Source: Saprospirales bacterium (GTDB lineage Bacteria > Bacteroidota > Bacteroidia > Chitinophagales > Saprospiraceae). From it: a stretch of DNA of 6,526 nt. This document shows, in pieces, positions 6,366 to 6,526 of the stretch; the stretch's first letter is position 1; every line of letters begins with the position of its first letter. The notes below the pieces were generated by a model, which was given only the letters and a program-made list of their open reading frames with translations, made no database searches and was not told the origin of the DNA. The stretch covers positions 1 through 6,526 of the forward strand of contig JAHEAS010000204.1 of assembly GCA_024642645.1 (NCBI GenBank), written 5' to 3'. The translations under genes were made by a program, and so were the position numbers.

Positions 6366-6526
6366 TTAGTCGCCAGATTTGCTTGGCAATGAGACCAACG
6401 ACAAATTTTTATTTGAAAAATCTGAAACGGCAGGCACTTCAAAAACCTTCAATTTATCCCCATTCACGCCAACAAGTACCAGCCTTTTGCCCGATTTCAA
6501 TCGCACGGTTTTTAGAGAAATGCCAA
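6366..6526 (-). CDS. C-terminal 52 residues of an unidentified protein (5' part beyond the window)
   Basis: The minus-strand frame is open from the right edge to TAA at 6366-6368. It reads GISLKTVRLKSGKRLVLVGV, then NGDKLKVFEVP and a Ser/Leu/Asn-rich tail ending in SKSGD. The strand pattern of RLVLVGVNGDKLKVFEV, with a turn at NGD, resembles the last strands of FG-GAP/VCBS or other beta-propeller repeat proteins, but the piece is too short to assign. Coding character is good: there is no internal stop and codon use resembles the neighbours. It ends 60 nt before the lipoprotein gene on the same strand, so the two may be one operon with this gene first. Confidence 0.65.
   Translation of the reverse strand, partial: GISLKTVRLKSGKRLVLVGVNGDKLKVFEVPAVSDFSNKNLSLVSLPSKSGD

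Noticed and set aside
1..6526. CRISPR array, transposase, phage, toxin-antitoxin or defence genes
   Set aside because: No repeated spacer pattern, no relevant motifs and no tRNA or rRNA signature were seen on either strand.

Overview
The window looks like a chromosomal segment of a member of the phylum Bacteroidota. The evidence is the large single-chain PurL with Bacteroidota-type wording, a TAnnTTTG-type promoter, absence of clear Shine-Dalgarno sequences, and three lipoproteins, two of which carry Lys-plus-acidic residues after the lipobox cysteine (the Bacteroidota surface-export pattern). A Saprospiria- or Chitinophagia-like lineage is a guess only.

Layout. Positions 1-2684 (minus strand) hold the N-terminal 894 codons of purL, phosphoribosylformylglycinamidine synthase; the rest lies beyond the left edge. 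Near 1765-1808 the gene carries a small G/C-rich palindrome of the dispersed-repeat kind, including a run of eight G. It is read in frame and replaces or extends a linker between two conserved blocks. Positions 2685-3095 are the divergent intergenic region: a purL promoter candidate, a strong minus-strand terminator hairpin just upstream of it, and a short minus-strand ORF (possibly a decayed gene) with a 10-bp direct repeat.

Positions 3096-5444 (plus strand) hold two tandem, clearly paralogous lipoproteins of 381 and 390 residues. They resemble the Bacteroidota DUF4185/DUF5005-type proteins, thought to be five-bladed beta-propellers related to glycoside hydrolases. They are 30 nt apart and probably form an operon, but their post-lipobox residues differ, which suggests different sides of the outer membrane. 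A hairpin overlaps the stop codon of the second gene and has T-rich flanks on both strands, so it may serve both convergent transcription units.

Positions 5490-6305 (minus) encode a 271-residue lipoprotein with a probable Ig-like N-terminal half and a lipocalin-like C-terminal half. Positions 6366-6526 (minus) hold the last 52 codons of an unidentified gene that may be co-transcribed with it.

Functionally, a housekeeping purine gene sits beside an envelope-lipoprotein locus. No defence system, transposase, phage gene, CRISPR array or RNA gene is visible. The most notable items are the repeat captured inside purL, the duplicated propeller lipoproteins with different export signals, and the unexplained terminated unit upstream of purL.
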